DNA from: Defluviitaleaceae bacterium
Lineage (GTDB): Bacteria > Bacillota > Clostridia > Lachnospirales > WRAX01
NCBI GenBank assembly: GCA_009780415.1
Contig: WRAC01000011.1
Coordinates: 1-60,480, forward strand
Reading direction: 5' to 3'
Length of the DNA: 60,480 nucleotides
Positions 1 to 8,659 of this stretch are shown piece by piece (position 1 is the stretch's first letter; every line of letters begins with the position of its first letter). The notes beneath the pieces were generated by a model. It saw nothing but the letters and a program-made list of their open reading frames with translations. It was not told the origin of the DNA and did no database searches. Position numbers and translations under genes: made by a program.

Positions 1-182
1 ATCCCCTGATTAACCGGCACCAGCGCCACAATCTCGGTGTTGCTGGGAACATCCTCAACCTGGCTGATATACGTAACGCTTTCTTCACCCGCGGTAACGG
101 CGGCTTTCTTCCTCAGCCATCCCCTTTTTTCCTTCGACTCAGTTATGCTTATCTTGTCGCCTGTTTTGATTTTATAAACCAT
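1..182 (-). CDS. Flagellar brake YcgR/PilZ-like protein, N-terminal part only (runs off the window)
   Basis: The ATG is at 182 and the frame stays open to base 1, giving about 60 residues. The start reads MVYKIKTGDKISI, followed by a stretch ending YISQVEDVP and VALVPVNQG. This resembles the N-terminal YcgR/PilZN domain that precedes a C-terminal PilZ domain in cyclic-di-GMP responsive flagellar brakes. The PilZ domain itself, with its RxxxR motif, would lie outside the window and cannot be checked. The gene follows flhG by 16 bases, which is a usual place for a ycgR-like gene in clostridial flagellar operons. Identity rests on the N-terminal pattern and the position, so it is moderately certain. 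Confidence 0.6.
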   Translation of the reverse strand, partial: MVYKIKTGDKISITESKEKRGWLRKKAAVTAGEESVTYISQVEDVPSNTEIVALVPVNQG

Positions 183-198
183 ATCATGATATCCCCCG

Positions 199-1080
199 CT
201 AATTCCTCGACACAATACGCTTCATAAAGGCCAATATCCCCGTACGTTCCGGCACCCTTTCAATCCTAACGTCAGGATACAATATCCGTTTGCCCAAAAG
301 CCCGATGCCTTTCGCGTACTGGGAATTCGGGCGGCTTACCAGTACCGGAGCCTGTTCCTTCACAGCTCTTACCAGATCGTCGTCATTTGCCAGGCTGCCC
401 AAATTCTTAGGGGTCATCTTCAGAAATTTCTCACAAACACTCCTTAGGCGTTCGTAGACCGCGTTAGCTTCCTTCTCGCTTTCAACCTTATTCAGCACAA
501 TACCAAGCCCCGGCCTATATTCCCCTGTTTCGCATACCGCTTTAATCAACGTATAGCTGTCTGAAATCGAAGTCGGTTCAGGCGTGGTTATAACAATCGC
601 TTCGTTGGATGCTTTAACAAATGTCGTAACGGTCTTTGAAATACCCGCGCCCGTATCTATTAATATTATGTCAGATATTTCATCTAAATAGCCAAAACTG
701 TTTAATACCTGCGCCATTTGCCGCTCTGTCACATTCGCCAGATCCTTGAATCCCGTACCGCCAGAGATAAACTTTATCCCGCTGGGCCCTTCCGTTAAGA
801 TATCCGGTATCGCTTTGCTGCCCCTGATAACATCCGCGAACGAAAACTTGGGCCACACATTAAACAGCACCTCAATATTAGCCAACCCGAAATCCGCGTC
901 GATAATAACCACGCGCTGGCCCTGGCTTTGCAGCCATATCCCGAGGTTTACCGTAAAATTCGTTTTGCCCACGCCGCCCTTGCCGCTCGTCACGGTTATT
1001 ACCCTGGACGTCGTCTGCGGCGGCCCTGCTGTGGGCTGATTCTTATTCATGATATTGCGAAGCGACTGAGCTTGGTCCAT
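199..1080 (-). CDS. flhG: MinD-like ATPase FlhG (YlxH), flagellar number regulator
   Basis: This is a 293-residue ParA/MinD-family ATPase. Residues 2-10 (DQAQSLRNI) match the DQAxxLR activating helix by which FlhG stimulates the GTPase of FlhF. The deviant Walker A motif KGGVGKT is at 34-40 and a switch-type motif IDADFGLAN follows near residue 60. FlhG works with FlhF at the membrane to control the number and placement of flagella. The ATG at 1080 has AGGAGC six bases upstream. It lies downstream of flhF, but the 147 bases between them hold two hairpin repeats rather than a tight junction. There is no sign of truncation; family assignment is firm. Confidence 0.93.
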   Translation of the reverse strand: MDQAQSLRNIMNKNQPTAGPPQTTSRVITVTSGKGGVGKTNFTVNLGIWLQSQGQRVVIIDADFGLANIEVLFNVWPKFSFADVIRGSKAIPDILTEGPSGIKFISGGTGFKDLANVTERQMAQVLNSFGYLDEISDIILIDTGAGISKTVTTFVKASNEAIVITTPEPTSISDSYTLIKAVCETGEYRPGLGIVLNKVESEKEANAVYERLRSVCEKFLKMTPKNLGSLANDDDLVRAVKEQAPVLVSRPNSQYAKGIGLLGKRILYPDVRIERVPERTGILAFMKRIVSRN

Positions 1081-1116
1081 TGTATGCTCCTAAAGAATAA
1101 GACCTTGGGGCCCCTG

Positions 1117-1135
1117 CAAGGGACGCAGTCCCTTG
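1117..1135. repeat. Intergenic hairpin repeat, CAAGGGAC type, copy 1
   Basis: A perfect 8-base inverted repeat, CAAGGGAC-GCA-GTCCCTTG, lies between flhF and flhG. The flanks (CTTGGGG before, ACCC after) match a second copy at 19911-19929, which also carries an extra GGGGACGCTGCCCC segment on its left. Copy 1 looks like a version with that segment deleted. Confidence 0.75.
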
Positions 1136-1189
1136 ACCCGTTCGTTTTAAACAGCTGGTTTGTGCCGCTCAGGATAACTCCCGCTATCC

Positions 1190-1213
1190 GGGAGCGCGGG
1201 CGTCCCGCCCGCA
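1190..1213. repeat. GC-rich palindromic repeat (GCGGGCG-TCC-CGCCCGC), copy 1
   Basis: This 24-base element has a 7-base stem and TCC loop, preceded by GGGAGC. It lies in the gap between flhF and flhG. The same 22-base core occurs at 29108-29131, 36728-36751 (reverse orientation) and 46865-46886, so it is a dispersed REP-like element. Confidence 0.8.
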
Positions 1214-1227
1214 TTATCCCCATTTCA

Positions 1228-2610
1228 TCAATTCGTACCGCTCAGAATAGCCCTGGCTATCTCCTCCGGTTGTAAAACCCGTATATCGTCTGGTACGTTT
1301 TGTCCGAAAGTAATGTACGAAACAGGTTTGCCTACGGCGTAGCAAAGATTTAACACAGAGCCCAACGTACCCGTTTCGTCCAGTTTGGTGAAAATAATGT
1401 TAAAATCCGTTAACTGGGAATATGTCCGGGCAATTTCCAGCATGTCTTCAAATTTTGTGGTAAGGCTCAGCACAAGATATTTGTGGCAATCCTTCGCCAC
1501 GTCCAGCAATTGAGCCAGCTCGCTCATATTTTCGCCGTGTTTGTGGGAACGCCCTGCGGTATCAATTAAGATTACTTCCTTTTCCGCGCCCATGGCTTCG
1601 AGATGGTTAGCCAGATCATCCGGGCCGTAGACAACGCCAAGGTCAATCTCCAGTATATCGGCATAAGTACGCAGCTGCTCAACCGCCGCGATCCTGTAAG
1701 TATCCGCTGAAATCAGGGAGATTTTCGTTTTTTTGTTCAACACAAAATCAGCGCTCAGCTTTGCTATGGTCGTTGTTTTGCCAACACCCGTCGGGCCAAG
1801 GAACACCGCGACAAAGGGCTTATGGGGCTTCGGCGGCTTACGCCTTCTGGTACGGGGCAAATTTCCGGCGGGAGGGTTGGCCGCAACCGGGTTTTCCAGA
1901 GTCAAATCATCCAGCACCGCCGCCGCCGCGCCCTTCGTTTCTCCCTTGTTATACGCGCCGTCGGGTTTGCCTATAATCTTCACAATACCGGCGTATACCA
2001 TCTTTACGATATCGCCTACGTCAATGCCGGATTCGGGATTCGGGATAATATCCAGCCCCTCAAGCACCGCCGCCGCGACATCCTCGTTAACGCCCTGCTC
2101 AAGCATGGAATCATAGATAACCTGAATAACGTTATTCTTGAACCGCCTGTCCGTTTTACCCGCAACATAACGCGTGGCGCTTAATTTCCCGCTAAGGCGG
2201 GTAAGCATTTCCTGCGCGGAGGCCACGCTGTTCTCAAGCATACGTATCTTATCCGCCTGCTCCTCGATAACACGGTCCTTGTACGCGTCCTTCAACCCCG
2301 CCGCAAAATCCCGGTTATCCTTCATTGCCTGCTGTTCCATGGTTGATTTTGGCGCGGGAGGCGCGTTAACAGGAGCGATTTTTTCCACTTTAACTTCAGA
2401 CGGCTTGGGCATAACCGCTTTATCATCCAGAATTTCGCCCGGTTCCTCGTACGCGGCCATTATTTCAACGCGCGGCTTCTTAAACGCCCCAAGAAACCCG
2501 CGCGCGCGTACACTCTTTATGCTCACTATCGCCGCCTGCGGCCCAAGCTCTTCCCTGATCTGCCTGACGACATCCTGTTCCGCAGCGCCTTCATAACGCT
2601 TAATCTTCAT
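1228..2610 (-). CDS. flhF: Flagellar SRP-type GTPase FlhF
   Basis: A 460-residue SRP/SRalpha-family GTPase. The N-terminal B region (MKIKRYEG onward) is basic and followed by a low-complexity linker. The GTPase core carries G1 GPTGVGKTT at 272-280, the I-box SADTYRIAAVEQL at 301-313, G3 DTAGR at 350-354 and G4 TKLD at 408-411. FlhF recruits early flagellar components to the assembly site and its GTPase is stimulated by FlhG, encoded just downstream. The start is an ATG at 2610, 75 bases after flhA. At 460 residues it is longer than the B. subtilis protein because of the Ala/Pro-rich linker around residues 215-265. Confidence 0.95.
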   Translation of the reverse strand: MKIKRYEGAAEQDVVRQIREELGPQAAIVSIKSVRARGFLGAFKKPRVEIMAAYEEPGEILDDKAVMPKPSEVKVEKIAPVNAPPAPKSTMEQQAMKDNRDFAAGLKDAYKDRVIEEQADKIRMLENSVASAQEMLTRLSGKLSATRYVAGKTDRRFKNNVIQVIYDSMLEQGVNEDVAAAVLEGLDIIPNPESGIDVGDIVKMVYAGIVKIIGKPDGAYNKGETKGAAAAVLDDLTLENPVAANPPAGNLPRTRRRKPPKPHKPFVAVFLGPTGVGKTTTIAKLSADFVLNKKTKISLISADTYRIAAVEQLRTYADILEIDLGVVYGPDDLANHLEAMGAEKEVILIDTAGRSHKHGENMSELAQLLDVAKDCHKYLVLSLTTKFEDMLEIARTYSQLTDFNIIFTKLDETGTLGSVLNLCYAVGKPVSYITFGQNVPDDIRVLQPEEIARAILSGTN

Positions 2611-2685
2611 AAGTCACCATGTTTTTTGATTCTTTCGGCAATCCAAAAAGAATATAAACAATATTTCGCTTAAACGAAATTACCG

Positions 2686-4728
2686 CTATGCTGAGACTAC
2701 GCCAACCGATTGCAGCTCTACTGAAGTATCGATTTCATTATACGACAGCACCGTCAAATTAGGGACGATGGGATCCACCAAGCGTTTAAAATACGTACGC
2801 ACAATGGGCGAGGTAAGTATGACCGGGTCAAGCCCCATGGACGTTATCTTCGCGATTTCCTTTTGCAGCTTGCCGAAAATAGTCTGCGTTGTCGCGGGAT
2901 CCAGCGCAATGTAAGAACCGCGCGAGGTCTGCCTTATATTTTCGATTATTAGCTGTTCCAAACCGGGATCCAGCGTAAGCACCATATTCGCGCCGTTTGA
3001 AAAGAATTTTTTCGATATAGACCGCTTCAACGTCTGACGCACTTGTTCGGTCAGCATATCGGAATCGCCGTGGGCATCGCCCGCAAAATCAGCCAAAGTT
3101 TCAAGTATCGTCACCATGTCGCGGATAGAAATCCCCTCATGCAGCAAATTCGCAAGCACCTTCTGGATATCGCCCACATTCATCAGCTTCGGCATCAGCT
3201 CATCTACCAAAACCGGGTTCGATTCCTTTACGTTGTTTATTAATTCCTGTACATCCTGCCTGGTCAGCAGCTCATGCAGGTGCGAGCGTATAGTCTCGGT
3301 TAAATGTGTGGCGATTATCGCGGGGGAGTCAAAAACGTTGTAACCCAGCGCTTCGGCACGTTCCCGCTGGTATTCCGATATCCAAAGCGCCGGAAGCCCC
3401 GAATACGGCTCAACCGTTTCTATCCCGTCTATCTCGTCATCAACATAACCGGGATTTATGGCAAGGTAATGGTCAAACATAATCTCCCCGCCCGCAACCT
3501 CGTTGCCTTTAATCATTATCTTATACTCGTTCGGAGAGAGCTTGATGTCGTCCTGAATACGTATCGTGGGCGTTTTCGCGCCCGTCTCAAGGGCAAGCTG
3601 CCGCCTTATCATAAATATCCGGTCGGCCAAATCGCCGCCCTGACTTGATTCAACCATAGGTATCAAGCCATATCCCACATATAGGTTTATCATATCAAGC
3701 TGCATAAAGCTCAAGACGCTCTCGGGCCGCCGCATTTCCTCCACCGCTCCGGCCTGCTCCGCCGTAAGCTCCGATTCGATGCCCGCAACCTCAATCTTCG
3801 TTTTCATCTGATATCCAAGGAAGATCATCAAAAGGCCGAACGGCACCGAAAAATACCAGACCATGCGCCCGATGGTACCCAGGAAAATCAGCACCGCGCC
3901 CGTAATATACATAATAATGGGATTGCTGAACAACTGCCTTGTGACCGCGATATTGATATTCGATTCGCTAGTCGCCTTCGTTACCAAAATACCCGTGGCG
4001 ACGGATATCAGCAGCGCGGGTATCTGGCTGACCAGGCCGTCCCCGATAGTCAGCAGGCCGTACTTCGAAATCGCGTCGCCGAAATCCAGCCCGTCGCGCA
4101 GTATACCGAATGCCGTTCCGCCTATAAGCGAAATAAACGCAATCAAAATGCTGGCAATCGCGTCGCCTTTTACAAACTTACTGGCACCGTCCATCGACCC
4201 GTAAAACGCGGCTTCGTCCGAAATCTTCTGCCGCCTGTTCCGCGCTTCCTGCTCGTCTATCAATCCTGTGTTTAAGTCCGCGTCAATAGCCATCTGCTTA
4301 CCGGGCATGGCGTCAAGCGTAAACCTCGCCGTTACCTCCGCAACGCGCTCCGAACCCTTCGTTATAACCATGAAATTAACAATGACAATAATCGCGAAAA
4401 TCAGCAGACCGATACCGACTTCACCCCGGGCCACAAACTGCCCGAACGTGTGAATTACCTCACCGGCGCGGCCCTCCGCCATAATCATACGGAACGTACC
4501 GACGTTTATAACCATCCTGAACACGGTAGCCATCAAAAGGATTGTGGGGAACAGCGACATATCCAGCGCTTCCTTGGAATACAGGGCGTTCAGCAGAATT
4601 ACGATCGCCAAAAAGATGTTCAGCATCAGCAGAACATCATACAGCCCCGGGTTCATCGGTATAACAAGAACCACTACAGCCAGTACAACTAATACGCCTA
4701 AATAAGATTCCTTAAACAGAGTCCTCAT
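2686..4728 (-). CDS. flhA: Flagellar export gate protein FlhA
   Basis: A 680-residue type III export gate component. The first 310 residues or so hold about eight hydrophobic segments with the conserved FHIPEP cytoplasmic loop near residues 150-190 (DAMPGKQMAIDADL, then RRQKISDEAAFYGSMDGASK). The rest is the cytoplasmic export domain, ending with the conserved SYNEI and L-S-V-G stretch. FlhA forms the nonameric ring that docks chaperone-substrate complexes. The ATG at 4728 has AAGGGAG five bases before it. It follows flhB by 11 bases. Length and motifs are normal for the family. Confidence 0.97.
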   Translation of the reverse strand: MRTLFKESYLGVLVVLAVVVLVIPMNPGLYDVLLMLNIFLAIVILLNALYSKEALDMSLFPTILLMATVFRMVINVGTFRMIMAEGRAGEVIHTFGQFVARGEVGIGLLIFAIIVIVNFMVITKGSERVAEVTARFTLDAMPGKQMAIDADLNTGLIDEQEARNRRQKISDEAAFYGSMDGASKFVKGDAIASILIAFISLIGGTAFGILRDGLDFGDAISKYGLLTIGDGLVSQIPALLISVATGILVTKATSESNINIAVTRQLFSNPIIMYITGAVLIFLGTIGRMVWYFSVPFGLLMIFLGYQMKTKIEVAGIESELTAEQAGAVEEMRRPESVLSFMQLDMINLYVGYGLIPMVESSQGGDLADRIFMIRRQLALETGAKTPTIRIQDDIKLSPNEYKIMIKGNEVAGGEIMFDHYLAINPGYVDDEIDGIETVEPYSGLPALWISEYQRERAEALGYNVFDSPAIIATHLTETIRSHLHELLTRQDVQELINNVKESNPVLVDELMPKLMNVGDIQKVLANLLHEGISIRDMVTILETLADFAGDAHGDSDMLTEQVRQTLKRSISKKFFSNGANMVLTLDPGLEQLIIENIRQTSRGSYIALDPATTQTIFGKLQKEIAKITSMGLDPVILTSPIVRTYFKRLVDPIVPNLTVLSYNEIDTSVELQSVGVVSA

Positions 4729-4739
4729 TAAAACTCCCT

Positions 4740-5876
4740 TTAAACCGCAACTTTATTAATATTCACCAAGTGCGCGAATATCTCCGCCACGGCCTGGTAC
4801 AGCTCCGGCGGAATCTCATGGTTAACTTCAACGGTGTCGTACAGAGTACGTGCCAGCGGCTTGTTTTCAATGATACCGACACCGTTCAGCATGGCGCTTT
4901 CGCGGATACGCCGGGCCGCGAAATCAACGCCTTTGGCTACAACGACGGGCGCTTCGCCCAGTTTCTTATCGTATTTGAGGGCTACGGCGTAATGCGTCGG
5001 GTTGGTGATTATAACATCCGCGCCTGGCACGGCCTGCATCATGCGCCTCATGCTTACCTCGCGCATCCTGCGGCGTATCGCGCCCTTTATCTGCGGGTTG
5101 CCTTCCGTTTGCTTCCATTCATCCTTAACTTCCTGTTTGGTCATTTTAAGGTCTTTTTCATGCTTCCACCATTGGTAAAGGAAATCCAGCCCGGCGATAA
5201 ACAGGTACATCGCTCCAACCATCATCCCGATTGTACACACGAAATTTCCGATAAATGAAAGTATTTGGTACAAGTCCATGAATAACAGTGTCGGAAGTCT
5301 GTCTTGTTCACTCCTTACCATCAGCAATATTACCAGTGTTATGATGGTTATTTTAAGCAGGGATTTTACCAGCTCCACCAAAGCGCGCATGGAGAAGATT
5401 TTCTTGAAGCCTTTAATAGGGCTCAGCTTTGAAAGTTTCGGCATCAGCGGCTTTGCGGTGGGTTTCCAGCGTACCTGTATTAAATTAACAATGATCATTG
5501 AGACCATTACAATCATGAACATGGGCAAACCGGTCATTATAACGAGTAAAAATGTCTGCGTTACAAAGCGTGTCAGCGTGTTGCCGGTAATCTCAAAATC
5601 CGTTTGCGCGACCATGCCCAGCCCGGTCACCATAAATTCGCTTATATTCCTGTATATATACGGGCCGAATATCCTAAGCCCGCCAAACACCGCAAGCAGA
5701 AGCACCGCGACGGAAATCTCCTGGCTTTTTAAGACCTGGCCCTCTTCGCGCGCCTTTTCGCGCTTGCGGGGCGTGGCCTTCTCGGTTTTTTCCCCGCCGG
5801 TATCGTTAAAGAACGCCAGATTCAGCGGAATTCCTATATATAAGTTTTTATTGATATCGTATTTTAAATCCTTCAT
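4740..5876 (-). CDS. flhB: Flagellar export switch protein FlhB
   Basis: A 378-residue export gate protein with four transmembrane segments between residues 55 and 235 and a cytoplasmic tail. The autocleavage motif NPTH is at 292-295, inside the usual VIITNPTHYAVALKY context; cleavage there switches export from rod/hook to filament substrates. The N-terminus carries the typical EKTEKATPRKREKAREEG stretch at about 30-47, preceded by roughly 25 extra residues. The ATG at 5876 has a GGGGA site upstream. It sits 18 bases after fliR and 11 before flhA. Confidence 0.97.
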   Translation of the reverse strand: MKDLKYDINKNLYIGIPLNLAFFNDTGGEKTEKATPRKREKAREEGQVLKSQEISVAVLLLAVFGGLRIFGPYIYRNISEFMVTGLGMVAQTDFEITGNTLTRFVTQTFLLVIMTGLPMFMIVMVSMIIVNLIQVRWKPTAKPLMPKLSKLSPIKGFKKIFSMRALVELVKSLLKITIITLVILLMVRSEQDRLPTLLFMDLYQILSFIGNFVCTIGMMVGAMYLFIAGLDFLYQWWKHEKDLKMTKQEVKDEWKQTEGNPQIKGAIRRRMREVSMRRMMQAVPGADVIITNPTHYAVALKYDKKLGEAPVVVAKGVDFAARRIRESAMLNGVGIIENKPLARTLYDTVEVNHEIPPELYQAVAEIFAHLVNINKVAV

Positions 5877-5894
5877 TATACGTCCCCACGGTAA

Positions 5895-6698
5895 TTACCC
5901 CGACAAAAACCTGATTACTCCGGTTACGTTACGTAACAGCGTTTCCCGGAACGGCAGGTATATAAAATTATGCCACGCCGGTATCAACAGGAATATTGTA
6001 AAAATTCCGGCGCCCACTTTAAGCGGCATACCCACGACAAAGACGTTCATCTGCGGTACAGCTTTTACAAGTATTCCCAGAGCCACATCAATTATAATGG
6101 TTACGGCGATAATCGGCATTGCGAATTTTACGCCCAGCTCGAAATATGTGCTAAGAAGGTATATTATGGTGAAGGACAAGCCTTCATTACCTAATATAAA
6201 CGCGTTTCCCGGCGGAATGAGCTCGTATGTGTTCAGCACATAATACATCAATATGCCCAAACCGCCCTGCGATACGAAAAACACCAAGAACACAAAGTAA
6301 AACAAATTACCTGTTATAGGCGTCTGGATCTGGGTAATGGGGTCATGCACGGAAACCATGGAAAACCCGATCCTGAAGTCCGTCTGCTGGCCGATCATGT
6401 GAAAGATCGAGAACAGCAGGCTGCATGTAAACCCAATTAAAAACCCGGTTAAAAACTCGCTTATTATTGCCAAGGCGTATTCCAGTAAACTTGTTGTGAC
6501 CGGAGCCGTCACCGCCCCGCTGGACATAACCACAGCGGCGCAAAGAAACGCGAACGCGAACCTGCCCATTATGGGTATAGTCTGACCCGTAAACACCGGC
6601 ATTATGACCATAAACCCCAATACGCGGATCATAACCAGCATAAAAACGTCAATATTTGAGTATATTTCAACTAACGCCCGCGCGCCTTCGAATTCCAT
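5895..6698 (-). CDS. fliR: Flagellar biosynthetic protein FliR
   Basis: A hydrophobic protein of about 267 residues with six or so membrane spans, including the conserved region with GFTCSLLFSIFHMIGQQTDF near the middle. FliR forms the export gate channel together with FliP and FliQ. The frame could start at a TTG at 6704, two codons earlier, but the ATG at 6698 better fits an upstream GGGAT site and the family start. It begins a few bases after the fliQ stop. Confidence 0.95.
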   Translation of the reverse strand: MEFEGARALVEIYSNIDVFMLVMIRVLGFMVIMPVFTGQTIPIMGRFAFAFLCAAVVMSSGAVTAPVTTSLLEYALAIISEFLTGFLIGFTCSLLFSIFHMIGQQTDFRIGFSMVSVHDPITQIQTPITGNLFYFVFLVFFVSQGGLGILMYYVLNTYELIPPGNAFILGNEGLSFTIIYLLSTYFELGVKFAMPIIAVTIIIDVALGILVKAVPQMNVFVVGMPLKVGAGIFTIFLLIPAWHNFIYLPFRETLLRNVTGVIRFLSG

Positions 6699-6704
6699 AA
6701 CCAA

Positions 6705-6974
6705 TTATCCCGTCATCTGTGCAATAGACGCAAACGCGTATGTCATAAACCCCTGCAACCGCTCAATCATCCAATTCCCCCAGATAACCAGAGACAGAAA
6801 CACCGCCGCGATCTTCGGCACAAACGCAAGGGTTTGTTCCTGTATGCTGGTCACGGTTTGGAAAATACTTACAATGATACCGACGCTGAGACCCATAATA
6901 AGCGGCGGCGCGGCGACCATCAATATGGTAATTACACCCTGGGCTACCAAGTCAACTATAATCTGCGGGTCCAT
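6705..6974 (-). CDS. fliQ: Flagellar biosynthetic protein FliQ
   Basis: An 89-residue protein with two membrane hairpin segments and the typical start MDPQIIVDLVAQGV. It carries the conserved segment LIMGLSVGIIVSIFQTVTSI and is the small subunit of the FliP5Q4R1 export gate. Its length is the family norm. It sits between fliP and fliR. Confidence 0.96.
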   Translation of the reverse strand: MDPQIIVDLVAQGVITILMVAAPPLIMGLSVGIIVSIFQTVTSIQEQTLAFVPKIAAVFLSLVIWGNWMIERLQGFMTYAFASIAQMTG

Positions 6975-6995
6975 TTACGCCAACCTCCTTACCGG

Positions 6996-7784
6996 TTAAA
7001 ACGTTTGCACCAAACTCTCTATCACCCGCCGCCAACCGTCCGTCAAAACGAAAATCATCAGCTTGAACGGCATAGATATCATGGCGGGCGGAAGCATCAT
7101 CATTCCCATTGCCATCAATACCGAAGCAACCACCATATCTATAACAATAAAGGGTATATATATCCAAAAACCCGCTATAAACCCGCGTTTCAGCTCGCTC
7201 AGCATAAACGCCGGGGTAAGCACGGTCAGCGGAATCTCGTCATGGGACGTCCCTGTCGTAAGCTGCAGCCCGGCGATCCTGCCGAACAACCCAAGGTCGT
7301 CCCTGTCAACCTGGGCCAGCATATAATCGCGCAGCGGCAGAATCAGCCGCTCGCCGAATTCCTCCGCCGAAATTTCCTGGGCTTGGAAAGGCAGATACGC
7401 CTCGTTATATATTCTGTCCAGCGGCGTCTGCATTATGAACAGCGTTAGGATAAGCGCAATGCCCATCAACACTTGGTTTGGCGGCATTTGCTGCGTAGCC
7501 AGCGCCGCGCGCATAAAATGCATAACGACGATAATGCGTGTAAAGCTCGTCATCATCAGCAAAATTGTCGGAATAAGCGCGATGATGACAAACAGGAACA
7601 TCATCTGCAACGCCGAAGCGGTGGCGTCGCCGCCGCCCGTATCGATGTAAATGCCGAAATCGGGAACCGCCGGTATTGCCATATCCGCCGCGAAAACCCG
7701 CTCACGGGCGGGTGCAAGTATACCGGCGGCCGCAATCACCATCAGAAATATAATTATTTTATACACGCGTTTATATATACGCAT
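6996..7784 (-). CDS. fliP: Flagellar biosynthetic protein FliP
   Basis: A 262-residue export gate subunit. An N-terminal signal-like segment (about residues 1-32) is followed by four membrane segments. The conserved loops are present: TSFTRIIVVMHFMRAALATQQMPPNQVLMG near residues 80-110, and the C-terminal PFKLMIFVLTDGW. The start ATG at 7784 has AGGAGC at normal spacing. It lies after the fliO-like gene. Confidence 0.97.
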   Translation of the reverse strand: MRIYKRVYKIIIFLMVIAAAGILAPARERVFAADMAIPAVPDFGIYIDTGGGDATASALQMMFLFVIIALIPTILLMMTSFTRIIVVMHFMRAALATQQMPPNQVLMGIALILTLFIMQTPLDRIYNEAYLPFQAQEISAEEFGERLILPLRDYMLAQVDRDDLGLFGRIAGLQLTTGTSHDEIPLTVLTPAFMLSELKRGFIAGFWIYIPFIVIDMVVASVLMAMGMMMLPPAMISMPFKLMIFVLTDGWRRVIESLVQTF

Positions 7785-7810
7785 CAGTCGCTCCTAAGGC
7801 CAAAATCCGC

Positions 7811-8233
7811 TTAGTCTTTAGGTTTCTTTGCTATATTACCCAAAAGCTCTATAAAGCGGGGTTTTTGGGTTATGTCGGGCTCATCGTACGCGGCGGTTGA
7901 AATTGATTCCGCGTCGAGCTTAGTCATAAAGGTTATATGGGTCTTAGTTACCCCAATAAGAAAATACTCCTCTGAAACCTTTACCAGTTGAATGGTTGAG
8001 CCCGGCCCCACAGAAGTTATTTCCAAAACCCTCATATGTTTTGATTTGCCAAAAACAAAACCCGGCCCGCGCTTTCCTCCCGGTAAAAAATACTTGTAAA
8101 TGATATATATGACGTAAAAAACGGCAACAAATACAAAAATCATGATCAAAAGCTGCGCGGTGGTATTACGGAACCCCGATGTATCCATACCGTTAGAGCC
8201 GGTCTCAGCCAAAGTGATTATGAACGCATTCAT
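7811..8233 (-). CDS. fliO: FliO/FliZ-like flagellar export assembly protein
   Basis: A 140-residue protein with one transmembrane segment at about residues 25-48, followed by a basic stretch and a small cytoplasmic beta domain (KSKHMRVLEITSVGPGSTIQLVKVSEEYFLIGVT). This pattern, and the position just before fliP, are those of FliO/FliZ, which helps assemble the FliP ring. The sequence family is poorly conserved, so the call leans on domain layout and context. Confidence 0.85.
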   Translation of the reverse strand: MNAFIITLAETGSNGMDTSGFRNTTAQLLIMIFVFVAVFYVIYIIYKYFLPGGKRGPGFVFGKSKHMRVLEITSVGPGSTIQLVKVSEEYFLIGVTKTHITFMTKLDAESISTAAYDEPDITQKPRFIELLGNIAKKPKD

Positions 8234-8242
8234 AATCCTGTT

Positions 8243-8608
8243 TTAGCCGATTATTTTGGCCACAGCTTCCAGAACCCTATCGTTTTGGAAAGGCTTGACT
8301 ATGAAATCCCTTGCGCCGGCCTGAATTGATTCAATAACCATGGATTGCTGCCCCATGGCGGAGCACATAATAATCAAGGCGTTGGAATCGAATTCCTTGA
8401 TAGCTTTTGTGGCCTGTATGCCGTTCATCTCGGGCATCGTGATGTCCATAATAACAAGGCGGGGCTTAAGCTCCTTGTATTTTTCAAGAGCCTTCTGGCC
8501 GTTTTCCGCTTCACCGATAATCTCGTATCCGCTCTCGGACAGCAATTTTTTAAGCATCATCCGCATTATCGTCGCGTCGTCTACCAGAAGTATCGTTTTG
8601 TCTGCCAT
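8243..8608 (-). CDS. cheY: Chemotaxis response regulator CheY
   Basis: A 121-residue stand-alone receiver domain. The acidic pair D10-D11 and phosphorylation site D55 (in VIMDITMPEMNG) are present, as are a switch Ser in MCSAMGQQ and the Lys in IVKPFQ. Phosphorylated CheY binds FliM/FliY at the C ring to change rotation. The ATG at 8608 has GGGAG nine bases before it. Its place between fliY and fliO is standard for Firmicutes fla/che operons. Confidence 0.95.
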   Translation of the reverse strand: MADKTILLVDDATIMRMMLKKLLSESGYEIIGEAENGQKALEKYKELKPRLVIMDITMPEMNGIQATKAIKEFDSNALIIMCSAMGQQSMVIESIQAGARDFIVKPFQNDRVLEAVAKIIG

Positions 8609-8659
8609 TATTACACACTCCCTATTTTCATGAAATACTTTTGAGATAAATTCCGAAAC